Shown here: positions 1 to 6,264 of the stretch, piece after piece | How positions within the stretch are numbered: position 1 is the first letter of the stretch | Layout of the letters: the number at the start of each line of letters is the position of its first letter | The notes under the pieces: generated by a model | The model's input: the letters and a program-made list of their open reading frames with translations, nothing else | Told to the model about the DNA's origin: nothing | Databases searched by the model: none | Assembly: GCA_038213135.1 (NCBI GenBank) | Contig: JBBQTQ010000082.1 | Span: forward strand, 1-12,621 | Direction: 5' to 3' | Length of the DNA stretch: 12,621 bases | Source of the DNA: JBBQTQ01 sp038213135 | GTDB lineage: Bacteria; Actinomycetota; Thermoleophilia; Gaiellales; Gaiellaceae | Position numbers and translations under genes: made by a program

Positions 1-18
1 CTCGAATCGAAATGAAGG
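1..18 (+). repeat. IS left terminal inverted repeat (partial)
   Basis: This matches the reverse complement of 878-895 at 15 of 18 positions. The perfect block CTCGAATC is at the window edge, so the outermost bases of the repeat are probably missing from the window. Confidence 0.75.
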
Positions 19-77
19 GACCCGCTCGCTGACGACGAACGGCGTCGGTATCCGTCGTCAAGCTGAGAGGGGTACCG

Positions 78-557
78 ATGGCTGTTGCGCCGTGGATCGT
101 CTCGGACGAGTTGTGGCAGCGGATCGAGCCGTTGTTGCCGAAGGCGGAGCGTCGCTTTCGCTATCCAGGTCGTAAGCGGCTGCCCGACCGGGCGGCGTTG
201 CAGGGGATCTTGTTCGTGCTGCACACGGGGATCGCCTGGCGGCATCTGCCGCTGGAGCTCGGCTTCGGCGGCGGCTTGACCTGCTACCGCCGGTTGGACG
301 AGTGGCAGCGGGCAGGCGTGTGGGAGCGGCTACATGAGCGGTTGCTCGCTGAGCTGCGAGCCGCCGGTGAGATCGAGTGGTCGCGAGCGGTCGCCGACTC
401 CAGTCACGTGCAGGCGAAAAAGGGGGCTCCGAGACGGGCCCGAGCCCGGTTGATAGAGCCAGAAACGGCTCCAAGCACCATCTCCTGGTCGACGCGACCG
501 GGATCCCGCTCGCCTGGACGCTCACAGGCGGCAACCGCAACGATGTCACCCAGCTGA
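78..557 (+). CDS. IS5-family transposase, upstream frame (OrfA)
   Basis: This is the N-terminal half of a DDE transposase. It starts at ATG 78 after a good ribosome-binding site (GAGAGGGG, 65-72). Residues 1-115 read as a typical IS5/DUF4096 N-terminal region (WIVSDELWQRIEPLLP, then the GIAWRHLP block). They are followed by the first catalytic Asp in AVADSSHV (D107). After the AKKG motif at 417-425 this frame turns into non-homologous sequence and stops at 557. The real product is therefore likely a 270-residue fusion with the downstream frame, made by a -1 shift. The short 159-residue form could act as a regulator in some elements of this type, but that is not shown here. Confidence 0.85.
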   Translation: MAVAPWIVSDELWQRIEPLLPKAERRFRYPGRKRLPDRAALQGILFVLHTGIAWRHLPLELGFGGGLTCYRRLDEWQRAGVWERLHERLLAELRAAGEIEWSRAVADSSHVQAKKGAPRRARARLIEPETAPSTISWSTRPGSRSPGRSQAATATMSPS

Positions 558-889
558 TCCCGCTGATCGAGCGGGTCCCGCCCGTACGCGGCAAGGTCGG
601 CCGGCCGCGACAGCGGCCCGAGCGTGTCACAGCCGACCGAGGCTACGACCACGACAAGTACCGGCGCCTGTTGCGTGAGCGCGGGATCAGGCCAGAGATC
701 GCCCGCCGCCAGACCGAACACGGCTCCGGCTTGGGCCGCGCCCGCTGGGTCGTCGAGCGCACCTTCGCCTGGCTCCACCAATTCAAGCGGCTGCTCGTCC
801 GCTACGACCGCCGAGCCGAGATCCACGAAGCCTTCCTCGCCCTCGGCTGCTGCCTCGTCTGCTTCAGAAGACTCCGGCCGTCATTGTGA
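377..889 (+). CDS. IS5-family transposase, downstream frame (OrfB), catalytic half
   Basis: This frame carries the rest of the DDE transposase. Family homology begins right after the A5G5 tract (KGGSETGPSPVDR, then GSKHHLLVDATG). It includes the second catalytic Asp in VTADRGYD (D187 in fused numbering) and the catalytic Glu in RWVVERTFAW (E227). The spacing D107-D187-E227 suits the IS5 family. The GTG at 377 is probably not a real start, because homology begins only near 419. It is expressed most likely as OrfAB through -1 frameshifting or transcript slippage. It ends inside the right inverted repeat. Confidence 0.85.
   Translation: MVASGRRLQSRAGEKGGSETGPSPVDRARNGSKHHLLVDATGIPLAWTLTGGNRNDVTQLIPLIERVPPVRGKVGRPRQRPERVTADRGYDHDKYRRLLRERGIRPEIARRQTEHGSGLGRARWVVERTFAWLHQFKRLLVRYDRRAEIHEAFLALGCCLVCFRRLRPSL
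417..426 (+). other. A5G5 slippery tract, probable -1 frameshift site of the IS transposase
   Basis: The run is AAAAAGGGGG. The upstream frame reads AAA AAG GGG and the downstream frame reads AAA GGG GGC, so a -1 move on A AAG GGG keeps good pairing in both sites. Transposase homology switches frame exactly here (AKKG to KGGSETGP). IS5 elements of the IS427 type are known to use two overlapping frames. A real indel mutation is the alternative. Confidence 0.7.
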
Positions 890-895
890 TTCGAG
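878..895 (-). repeat. IS right terminal inverted repeat
   Basis: This is the partner of bases 1-18 in inverted orientation. It contains the transposase stop codon and a GTG (886) that reads forward into the neighbouring gene, so the IS end may supply a start codon to that gene. Confidence 0.75.
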
Positions 896-1974
896 TTCTT
901 AGGCTTGGCGCGGCGCGTAGCGGTGAAGGGAACCGCTCATGGTCTGCTGGAGGCGGAGCGGGTGCTCTTGCAACAGGGGCAGTCCAGGTTGCCTGGATCC
1001 TGAGCGAGCTGAGGAAACGCGTACCCAATGCCCAAGCGTTCGTCGACTGGGCTCGGTTCGCTGACGCACGCTACGGCCTATTTCTCTGGGAGGCGTTTGT
1101 TACCGACCGCGCCAAGGCGGCGACACACGTGGATGACGCGAGCATGGCTGTCAACGCCTTCCGGGATGCCCTCCCTGATGTTGCAGCTGCAAATGCCGTG
1201 ACCGCCGACCGCCCGCTGTCGCTTCTCGGAGCGGCGATGCTCTGGAGCGGCTGGGCCGATGACCTCGCAGTTCTCCATGCCCCATGCCTCGTCATCAAAG
1301 CCGCTCCCCCTGCCGCCGTCGAAGCAAAGGTTGGCGTGGCGGGCGCGTCGCCGGCGGCGGCACCACGGGCGCACCGGGACCGACGGGAGGTTGAAAGGAA
1401 ACAGGCGCTTCTCGAAGAGCCGCACGTCATAGCGTTAACGCAGTTCGTGCGCCGGTTGCGCGAGCAGCGAGGCGGAGAGTCCGTGCCTTGGTTCGACCCG
1501 ACCGAGGCTGGCGTAGATGCTCGCATTCTCCTTCTCTTCGAGAATCCTGGTCGGCGCGCGGACGCCGTTCACGGCTCCGGGTTCATCAGCGCCGACAACA
1601 ACGACCCCTCCGCCGAGAACATGTGGGGGATCTTTCGCGAGGCGGGCATCGATCGGGCACGTGACGTCGTCAACTGGAACATCGTCCCGTGGTATCTCGG
1701 CGACGAGAACAGGATCGGCAACGTCCGAACCGTCGACATCGATGAAGCAAGACCTGCGCTCATTGACCTTTTGTCGCTTCTGCCTCAGTTGCGGGCCGTG
1801 GTTCTTTGCGGGCGTAAGGCCCAGGCAGGATGGGATCGAGCACGGATCGCGGTCGACGTGGAGGTGCTACGAGCCCCGCACCCAAGCGGTCGCTGGTTGA
1901 ACGCCCACCCGGAGGATCGCGACAAGATTGTTGCCGCGCTGGTCAAAGCGCACGCGCTGGCGTACGAGGGCTAG
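886..1974 (+). CDS. Uracil-DNA-glycosylase-like protein with an IS-truncated, unrecognised N-terminal region
   Basis: Residues ~170-355 look like the uracil-DNA glycosylase fold. ILLLFENPG (FENPG 218-222) is the motif-1 position, followed by SGFISADNNDPSAEN, the core strand NWNIVPWYLG (263-272), VVLCGRKAQ (GRK 309-311) and the C-terminal HPS (332-334). This family removes uracil or related bases from DNA, or is a diverged relative whose substrate is not established. Residues ~33-138 are a separate domain (AWILSELRKRVP, RYGLFLWEAFV, HVDDA, ADRPLSLLGAAMLWSGW) that I do not recognise by name. The GTG at 886 lies inside the IS, so the N-terminus is hybrid. The native 5' end seems lost to the insertion. 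GTG 1336 after AAAGG could start a stand-alone glycosylase domain. It converges with the CoA-transferase, and the two stops share CTAG at 1971-1974. Confidence 0.65.
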   Translation: MIRVLRLGAARSGEGNRSWSAGGGAGALATGAVQVAWILSELRKRVPNAQAFVDWARFADARYGLFLWEAFVTDRAKAATHVDDASMAVNAFRDALPDVAAANAVTADRPLSLLGAAMLWSGWADDLAVLHAPCLVIKAAPPAAVEAKVGVAGASPAAAPRAHRDRREVERKQALLEEPHVIALTQFVRRLREQRGGESVPWFDPTEAGVDARILLLFENPGRRADAVHGSGFISADNNDPSAENMWGIFREAGIDRARDVVNWNIVPWYLGDENRIGNVRTVDIDEARPALIDLLSLLPQLRAVVLCGRKAQAGWDRARIAVDVEVLRAPHPSGRWLNAHPEDRDKIVAALVKAHALAYEG

Positions 1975-2852
1975 GAGCCGCTTAGGGCCGACGCAGCCTC
2001 CTCGAGCGTCAGGACGGGGCCGGCGCAGACGTCCTCTCCCTCGAACAGGTCGAGCCACTCGGCGAGCGGCCGCGTCGCGAAGATCGTCGCGAGCTCCGAG
2101 CCGAGCGCGTCCTGGTCGCCGAACTGCTGCTCGGCGAGCTCCGGTCGGCCGACGAGCTCGGTGAGCCGGCGGAAGAACTTCGCCTCGAGCGCGGCGACGG
2201 TCAGCCAGCGGCCGTCCGCGGTCGCGTAGATCCGATAGCAGGCGAGGCCGCCGGTCAGCAGCTTCGGGATCGGCTCGCCGCCGAGCCGGTACGAGACGAG
2301 TCGGTGCGAGCCATGGGTCATCGAGAGGTCGATGCGCGCGCCGTGGCCGGTGCACTCGCGCTGGAGGAGCGCGGCCAGGATCTCTCCGACTGCACCGAGC
2401 GATCCGGCGCAGAGGTCGGCGATCTGGACGGGCGGCAGGGCTGGCGCGGTGTCGGCGAGCACGCCCGCGTAGCCGAGGTAGTTCAGGTCGTGCGCGGCCT
2501 GCTGCGAGTCGGCTCCGAAGCCGGTCAGCGCGCAGAGCACGGCTCGCTCCGGGATCCGCAGGCCGAGCCGCTCGAGCACGCCGGGCCGGAAGCCGTCGAG
2601 GACGACGTCGGCGTCGTCGACGAGTCGTTGGGCATCCGCGAGGCCCGCGGCGTCTTTCAGGTCGAGCGTGATCACCTCCTTGCCCCCGTTCAGCGCCTCG
2701 TACCAGCCAGGCGTCATCGCGAGCAGAGGGTCGCCCTCGGGCGGCTCCACCTTCACCACGCGCGCCCCGAACCGGAGCAGCTCGCGACTCGCGAACGGAC
2801 CCGGCGTGTAGCGCGAGAAGTCGACGACGAGCAGGCCCGCGAGCGGTTGCAC
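1971..2852 (-). CDS. Family III CoA-transferase (CaiB/BaiF), alpha-methylacyl-CoA racemase-like, short
   Basis: This is a cytoplasmic enzyme of the family that includes formyl-CoA transferase, carnitine CoA-transferase and alpha-methylacyl-CoA racemase. Visible blocks are the N-terminal LLVVDFSRYTPGPF, ARVVKVEPPEGD (31-41), the NGGKEVITLDLKD block (55-67), ALTGFGADS and AHDLNYLGYAGVL with His121. ADLCAGS follows with Asp146. This His/Asp pair matches the catalytic pair of bacterial AMACR, which favours racemase-type chemistry over plain transfer. At 293 residues it is shorter than the usual ~360-400. The loop between His and Asp is short and the usual C-terminal tail is missing. The start is GTG 2852, about 30 bp from the divergent TetR gene and next to its operator. 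With acyl-CoA dehydrogenases under the same operator, a role in branched acyl-CoA breakdown is plausible. Confidence 0.8.
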   Translation of the reverse strand: MQPLAGLLVVDFSRYTPGPFASRELLRFGARVVKVEPPEGDPLLAMTPGWYEALNGGKEVITLDLKDAAGLADAQRLVDDADVVLDGFRPGVLERLGLRIPERAVLCALTGFGADSQQAAHDLNYLGYAGVLADTAPALPPVQIADLCAGSLGAVGEILAALLQRECTGHGARIDLSMTHGSHRLVSYRLGGEPIPKLLTGGLACYRIYATADGRWLTVAALEAKFFRRLTELVGRPELAEQQFGDQDALGSELATIFATRPLAEWLDLFEGEDVCAGPVLTLEEAASALSGS

Positions 2853-2874
2853 CGCCCGAATTCAACAGTACGAT
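2847..2874 (+). promoter_or_regulatory. Probable promoter of the TetR regulator gene
   Basis: A -35-like TTGCAC (2847-2852) is followed after 16 bp by TACGAT (2869-2874). The same TACGAT -10 hexamer is used by the promoter at 10092-10121, which carries the matching operator. The predicted transcript start, near 2881, falls right at the TTG start codon. Confidence 0.5.
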
Positions 2875-2883
2875 GGGCAAGAG

Positions 2884-2901
2884 TTGACTGACCGGTCAAT
2901 C
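2884..2901. promoter_or_regulatory. FadR-like TetR operator, copy 1 (autoregulation and divergent CoA-transferase)
   Basis: TTGACTGACCGGTCAATC contains the perfect palindrome TGACCGGTCA. It overlaps the first codons of the TetR gene and lies between it and the divergent CoA-transferase, the usual place for an autoregulatory operator. It matches the site at 10121-10138 at 16 of 18 bases, differing only in the central dinucleotide (CG against TA). Confidence 0.75.
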
Positions 2902-3498
2902 GCCCAGGAGGAGAAGCGCCGGCTGATCCTCGCCGCCGCCGTGCGCGTCTTCGCACGCAAGGGCTACCACACCTCGCGCGTGCAGGACATCGCCGAGGAG
3001 GCGGGCATCGCGCACGGGCTCGTCTACCACTACTTCGCCTCCAAGGAGCAGCTGCTCGAGAGCGTCTTCCGCGGCACGTGGAGCGAGCTGCTTGCACGGA
3101 TGCGTGAGGTGGAGGAGTCCGGCGAGCCCGCGCGGGAGCAGTTGCGGCAGATCGCGGCGGTGCTGCTGCGCTCGTGGCGACGCGACCCCGACCTCGTGCG
3201 CGTGCTCGTCCGGGAGGTCGCGCGAAGCCCGCAGATGGCCCGCCAGGTGGACGAGATCGAGCAGGCGTTCGCGGCAATCCAGCGGATCGTGACGCGCGGC
3301 CAGGAAGAGGGCGAGCTGCGGACGGACGTCGAGGCGCTGCTCGCGAGCTGGGTCTTCTACGGCGCGATCGAGGAGATCCTGACCGGCTGGGTGCTCGGCC
3401 GGCTGCCCGACTCCGAGGAGGACGTCGCCCGCGCGGAGCGGGCAGTGGTCGAGGTGATCGGGGGCGGGCTGGCGGTGCGATCGGCGGCGATCGCGTGA
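2884..3498 (+). CDS. TetR-family transcriptional regulator, FadR-like (acyl-CoA responsive)
   Basis: The N-terminal helix-turn-helix is typical of TetR: LAAAVRVFARKGYHTSRVQDIAEEAG, then GLVYHYFASKEQLL (HTH ~31-51). The ligand-binding half contains VFYGAIEEILTGWVLG, closely resembling the C-terminal pattern of Bacillus FadR (YsiA), a repressor of beta-oxidation genes released by long-chain acyl-CoA. At 204 residues it has normal length. I keep the TTG at 2884 because no other start codon lies in frame upstream and the TetR helix 1 follows at once. No clear ribosome-binding site is seen. The next gene overlaps it by four bases (GTGA), so the transporter is probably co-translated. The FadR assignment is inference from sequence pattern and operator; the exact ligand is unknown. 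Confidence 0.85.
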   Translation: MTDRSIAQEEKRRLILAAAVRVFARKGYHTSRVQDIAEEAGIAHGLVYHYFASKEQLLESVFRGTWSELLARMREVEESGEPAREQLRQIAAVLLRSWRRDPDLVRVLVREVARSPQMARQVDEIEQAFAAIQRIVTRGQEEGELRTDVEALLASWVFYGAIEEILTGWVLGRLPDSEEDVARAERAVVEVIGGGLAVRSAAIA

Positions 3499-4733
3499 AT
3501 CGCTCGATCGTCTGGCGCCTCGGGGTCGGCGCCTTCGGCCTCGCGTTCTCGATCAGCATCACCCGCGCCTACCTGCCGAAGCTCCTGCAGGACGAGTTCA
3601 CGAGCTCGGCGACGCTCGTCGCCTCGGTGATCGCGGCGGAGGGGTTCTTCGCGCTGACGCTGCCGCTCGTGATCGGGCCCTGGAGCGACACCTTCCATAC
3701 GCCGCTCGGCAGGCGGCGTCCCTTCATGCTCGCCGCCCTGGGCCCGCTCGGCTTCTGCCTCGCGCTCGTCGCCTTCATGCCGACGATCTGGACGGCGACG
3801 CTGATCATGCTCGCCTTCTACTTCGCCTACTACATCTACGAGCCGCCCTATCGCGGCCTCTATCCGGACCTCGTGCCGCCGCGACTGTACGGACGCTCGC
3901 AGAGCGTTCAGCACGTCTTCAGAGGGGCCGCGCTCGGCACGGCATTGATCGCCGGCGGCTTCCTCTACAAGTCGTGGCATCCGGCTCCGTTCCTCTGCGC
4001 GGCGATCGTGACGACGGCCGCCTGCGGCGGCGCGATCGTGCTCGTGCGGGAACGGGGTGGCGAGTCGCGGGTCTTCAAAGGCGTGGGCGCGTACCTCTCG
4101 ACGAGCTGGACGATCTTCCGGAGGGAGCCAGAGGTGCGCCGCTTCCTGGCGGCGAACGCGGCCTGGGAGGGGACGTTTGCGGCGATGAGCACCTTCGTCG
4201 TCCTCTACGTCACGCAGGGGCTGCACCAGCCGATCTCTGTCTCCTCGGAGGTGCTGGCGACGGTTGCGGCCGGCTACACGGTGGCGGCGATCGTGGCGGG
4301 GCCGCTCGGCGACCGTGTGGGTCTCGCCCGCGTGATCTTCGTCGCCTCGTTCGTGTACGGAGGTGGGCTGCTCGTCGCGGGACTCGCGACCAAGTGGCAC
4401 GTGTACTACCTGGCGCTGATGTTCCCGGTGGCGGTGGCCGCGGGGATGGTGACGACCCTGGCCTGGGGACTGCTCTTCAAGCTGATGCCCGACGAGCACC
4501 GCGGGGCGATCTCGGGCCTGGCGACGACGACGAAGGGGTTCGGCTTGTTGTTCGGGCCGCTGCTCGCGGGCGCGACGATCGACCTGACGAAGCCGTACCT
4601 GAGCGCGACGAGCGGCTACCAGGTGCTGTGGCCGTTCTGCGCGCTGCCGGTGCTGCTCGCGATTCCGATCGTCGGGTCGCTGCTCGGTATCGAGGCTCGC
4701 GTCAGTGGCAAACCGGAGCCCCAGCCGAGCTGA
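3495..4733 (+). CDS. Major facilitator superfamily transporter
   Basis: This is a 412-residue integral membrane protein with about 12 predicted hydrophobic segments, the normal MFS size. A loop 2-3 signature is visible at residues ~61-77 (GPWSDTFHTPLGRRRPF), and the loop 8-9 copy appears as GPLGDRVGLARV. The SD-x-GRRRPF form recalls the sugar-cation symporter/SLC45 branch, but the substrate cannot be read from the sequence. The start is GTG 3495, overlapping the TetR stop by four bases; a longer open frame upstream is only the shadow of the regulator. Position in the operon suggests uptake or efflux of a compound handled by the FadR-like regulon. Its 3' end overlaps the convergent small exported protein by 32 bp. 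Confidence 0.85.
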   Translation: MNRSIVWRLGVGAFGLAFSISITRAYLPKLLQDEFTSSATLVASVIAAEGFFALTLPLVIGPWSDTFHTPLGRRRPFMLAALGPLGFCLALVAFMPTIWTATLIMLAFYFAYYIYEPPYRGLYPDLVPPRLYGRSQSVQHVFRGAALGTALIAGGFLYKSWHPAPFLCAAIVTTAACGGAIVLVRERGGESRVFKGVGAYLSTSWTIFRREPEVRRFLAANAAWEGTFAAMSTFVVLYVTQGLHQPISVSSEVLATVAAGYTVAAIVAGPLGDRVGLARVIFVASFVYGGGLLVAGLATKWHVYYLALMFPVAVAAGMVTTLAWGLLFKLMPDEHRGAISGLATTTKGFGLLFGPLLAGATIDLTKPYLSATSGYQVLWPFCALPVLLAIPIVGSLLGIEARVSGKPEPQPS

Positions 4734-5166
4734 GTCCGAAGCCCCAGACGCGCTCCTCGAAGACGTAGATCTCGGTCGTCGCCGTGGTCGTGCGCTTCAG
4801 GTAGGCGGAGTAGGCCCCGCAGGGGACGTGCATGAGGCGCCCGTAGGTGGTCGTGAGCTGCGGCGCGTCCGCGCCGATCAGGAGGCCTTCGCGCGTGCGC
4901 CAGCCTGCGGGCGACCAGATCGTGTAGAGGGAGTTGACGCGGCCGCCGCGGAAGGAGACCGCGAAGCCCTGTGGCTCGAAGGGGGCGTAGTTGTAGTACC
5001 AGGTCGGCTGAGTGCAGTCCTGGCAGCGGCCGAAGTGGCCCCCGAGGGTGCCGCGCACCTGCGCCGGGGTTGCGCCCAGGCGCAGGCCGGCGAGGCTCGT
5101 GCCGGGGACCAGCACGCCTTGCTTCGGCAGTCCCGCGAGCAGGACGGCGGCGAGGAGCGCGGTCAC
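4702..5166 (-). CDS. Small exported protein with four cysteines, unknown function
   Basis: This 154-residue protein begins with a short hydrophobic signal-like segment (TALLAAVLLAG), so it is probably exported, though the usual basic N-terminus is weak. The mature part contains SLAGLRLGATPAQVRGTLG (24-42), which resembles the helix-turn motif of small bacterial envelope proteins in which LGxTxxQV precedes a Cys-rich stretch. It has Cys48, Cys51 (CQDC), Cys116 and Cys153, which could form two disulfides. I do not recognise a named family. The start is GTG 5166, seven bases after a TAAGCT -10, so the mRNA is probably leaderless. It diverges from the cupin pair across only 23 bp. Confidence 0.6.
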   Translation of the reverse strand: MTALLAAVLLAGLPKQGVLVPGTSLAGLRLGATPAQVRGTLGGHFGRCQDCTQPTWYYNYAPFEPQGFAVSFRGGRVNSLYTIWSPAGWRTREGLLIGADAPQLTTTYGRLMHVPCGAYSAYLKRTTTATTEIYVFEERVWGFGLSSAGAPVCH

Positions 5167-5189
5167 CGGGGTCAGCTTAGACTCAGCCC
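5167..5189. promoter_or_regulatory. Bidirectional leaderless promoter between exported protein and cupin operon
   Basis: The 23-bp gap holds two opposed -10 elements that share bases. TAGACT (5178-5183, plus strand) lies 6 nt before GTG 5190. TAAGCT (5174-5179, read on the minus strand) lies 7 nt before GTG 5166. A TTGACC for the minus direction lies at 5195-5200 with a short 15-bp spacer. Both transcripts would begin at their start codons. Confidence 0.6.
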
Positions 5190-5648
5190 GTGCCGGTCAA
5201 CGTCTTCGCGGACGAGTTCGACGAGCGGGAGTCACGGCCCGGCTACGAGCGGACGGACTTCTGGGCCGCCGCTCGGCTCGGGGCGAAGCTGCTCGGCGCC
5301 TCGATCTACGAGCTGCCGGCCGGCCAGTCGACCTGGCCTTACCACTTCCACCACGGGAACGAGGAGCTGCTCGTAGTGCTCGCGGGTGCTCCGACCCTGC
5401 GTGACCCGGACGGCGAACGGGAGTTGGCGCGGGGCGATGTCCTGCTCTTCAAACGCGGGCCCGAGGGTGCGCACAAGCTGACGAACCGCGGTCAGGAGCC
5501 GGCGCGCGTGCTGATCTTCTCCTCGCAGCGTTCGCCCGAGGTCGTGGAGTACCCGGACAGCGGCAAGGTGCTCGCGGCGTCGAAGTTCGGTCGCTTCCGG
5601 TTCCGCGCCGGCGACGCGGGGCTCGACTACTGGGAGGGCGAGCCGTGA
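5190..5648 (+). CDS. Cupin-domain protein (first of a tandem pair)
   Basis: This 152-residue single-domain cupin binds a metal ion in a small beta-barrel. Motif 1 is complete: PYHFHHGNEELLVVLAG fits HxH(x)4E(x)6G. Motif 2 follows as GDVLLFKRGPEGAHKLTN, with one residue fewer than the classic PxGxxH. The N-terminal FADEFDERESRPGYE and the C-terminal YPDSGKV and LDYWEGEP blocks recur in the next gene, so the two are paralogues. Such proteins can be isomerases, dioxygenases or ligand sensors; nothing here fixes the reaction. The start GTG 5190 sits 6 nt after the -10, so leaderless expression is likely. The stop overlaps the next start as GTGA. Confidence 0.8.
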   Translation: MPVNVFADEFDERESRPGYERTDFWAAARLGAKLLGASIYELPAGQSTWPYHFHHGNEELLVVLAGAPTLRDPDGERELARGDVLLFKRGPEGAHKLTNRGQEPARVLIFSSQRSPEVVEYPDSGKVLAASKFGRFRFRAGDAGLDYWEGEP

Positions 5649-6142
5649 CCGCGGGCTTCAACCTGCTCAGTGACGATTGGGACGACGCGGGGACGCGGCC
5701 GGGCTACGAGGCGAAGGAGGTCGCGGTCGGCCGGCGGCTCGGCGGCGAGCTGGTCGGCGCGACGCTGTACGAGCTCCCGCCGGGCGCGGCGATCTGCCCG
5801 TACCACGAGCACTACGCAGAGGAGGAGATGGCGCTCGTCGTCTCGGGCCGTGTCACGCTACGTGGGCCGGGTGGCGAATCGGAGCTCGGCGAGGGCGACC
5901 TCGAGGTCTTCCTCCGCGGCCCCGCCGGCGGACACCTGATCCGCAACAACGGTGAGGAGCCGGCTCGAGTGCTCATGGTCTCCACGCTCGCGAAGGTAGA
6001 GGTCTGCCGTTATCCGGACAGCGACAAGGTCGGCGTCTGGGCGGGCGCGGACGCCGAGGGGATCGAGCAGGTGAAGCTGATGGCCCGCGAGTCGGCCGCG
6101 CACCTCGACTACTGGGACGGCGAGCCAGAGCCCAAGTCCTAG
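5645..6142 (+). CDS. Cupin-domain protein (second of a tandem pair)
   Basis: This 165-residue paralogue of the preceding gene is joined to it by a four-base GTGA overlap at 5645-5648, so translation is coupled. Motif 1 is PYHEHYAEEEMALVVSG, giving HxH and Glu metal ligands. Motif 2 is GPAGGHLIRNN. The ends match the first cupin: LLSDDWDDAGTRPGYE at the start and LDYWDGEPE at the end. The two products could form a hetero-oligomer, since bacterial cupins commonly assemble as dimers or hexamers; that is inference. It has an insertion near 130-150 (VGVWAGADAEGIEQVKLM) that the first copy lacks. A strong hairpin follows ten bases after the stop. Confidence 0.8.
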   Translation: MTAGFNLLSDDWDDAGTRPGYEAKEVAVGRRLGGELVGATLYELPPGAAICPYHEHYAEEEMALVVSGRVTLRGPGGESELGEGDLEVFLRGPAGGHLIRNNGEEPARVLMVSTLAKVEVCRYPDSDKVGVWAGADAEGIEQVKLMARESAAHLDYWDGEPEPKS

Positions 6143-6151
6143 CCGGTCGAC

Positions 6152-6180
6152 CTGTCTCTTCGGGCCAACCCCGGAGACAG
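6152..6180. terminator. Strong hairpin after the cupin operon, terminator-like or REP-like
   Basis: CTGTCTC (6152-6158) pairs with GAGACAG (6174-6180). CGGG (6161-6164) can then pair with CCCG (6170-6173) across a two-base bulge, leaving a small loop. There is no T-tract after it, so it is not a classic intrinsic terminator. Its place before a RAYT-like gene makes a REP-type palindrome the alternative. Confidence 0.45.
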
Positions 6181-6208
6181 TCTACGGGGTCGGAAGTGTC
6201 ACAAAGGT

Positions 6209-6229
6209 GTGCCGAAAGGTGCGCGGCAC
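6209..6229. repeat. Second short hairpin upstream of the RAYT-like gene
   Basis: GTGCCG (6209-6214) and CGGCAC (6224-6229) are perfect inverted arms around a 9-base loop. Together with the hairpin at 6152-6180 this gives two stem-loops within 115 bp of the Y1 transposase start. Confidence 0.35.
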
Positions 6230-6252
6230 GGCTCACTCGGGCTCGCGCCGCC

Positions 6253-6258
6253 TACGCT
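6253..6258 (+). promoter_or_regulatory. -10 element of leaderless RAYT-like gene
   Basis: TACGCT ends six bases before GTG 6265, so transcription would start at or next to the start codon. No convincing -35 is seen. Confidence 0.45.
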
Positions 6259-6264
6259 CCCCTC

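Larger units (their letters stand above)
1..900 (+). mobile_element. IS5-family (IS427-like) insertion sequence, left tip cut by window edge
   Basis: A complete transposase reading unit lies between imperfect terminal inverted repeats. Bases 1-18 pair with 878-895 in inverted orientation with 15 of 18 matches (CTCGAATC perfect, then AATGA, then GG). The right repeat overlaps the transposase stop codon (TGA 887-889). The right boundary is probably within 895-902, where CTTAG resembles the YTAR-type target used by IS5 elements. The left boundary lies just outside the window, so the target duplication cannot be verified. A 7-bp inverted repeat (GACGACG 31-37, CGTCGTC 53-59) sits in the leader and could limit transcription entering from outside. 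The element probably removed or displaced the 5' part of the gene at 900-1974. Confidence 0.85.

Noticed and set aside
58..630. Long minus-strand open frame opposite the transposase
   Set aside because: Low-complexity Arg/Ser/Pro-rich translation with no domain; it is the antisense shadow of the IS gene.
1867..2880. 337-residue minus-strand frame over the CoA-transferase
   Set aside because: Arg/Ala-rich shadow in another frame of the CoA-transferase gene, which has clear family motifs.
3174..3494. Upstream extension of the MFS frame inside the TetR gene
   Set aside because: The extension is Arg/Gly/Pro-rich and overlaps the TetR reading frame; GTG 3495 gives a normal MFS N-terminus.
6196..6264. 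Longer start for the RAYT-like gene
   Set aside because: The added residues (SQRCAERCAARLTRARAAYAPL) lack homology and cover the hairpin and -10; GTG 6265 fits the family start.
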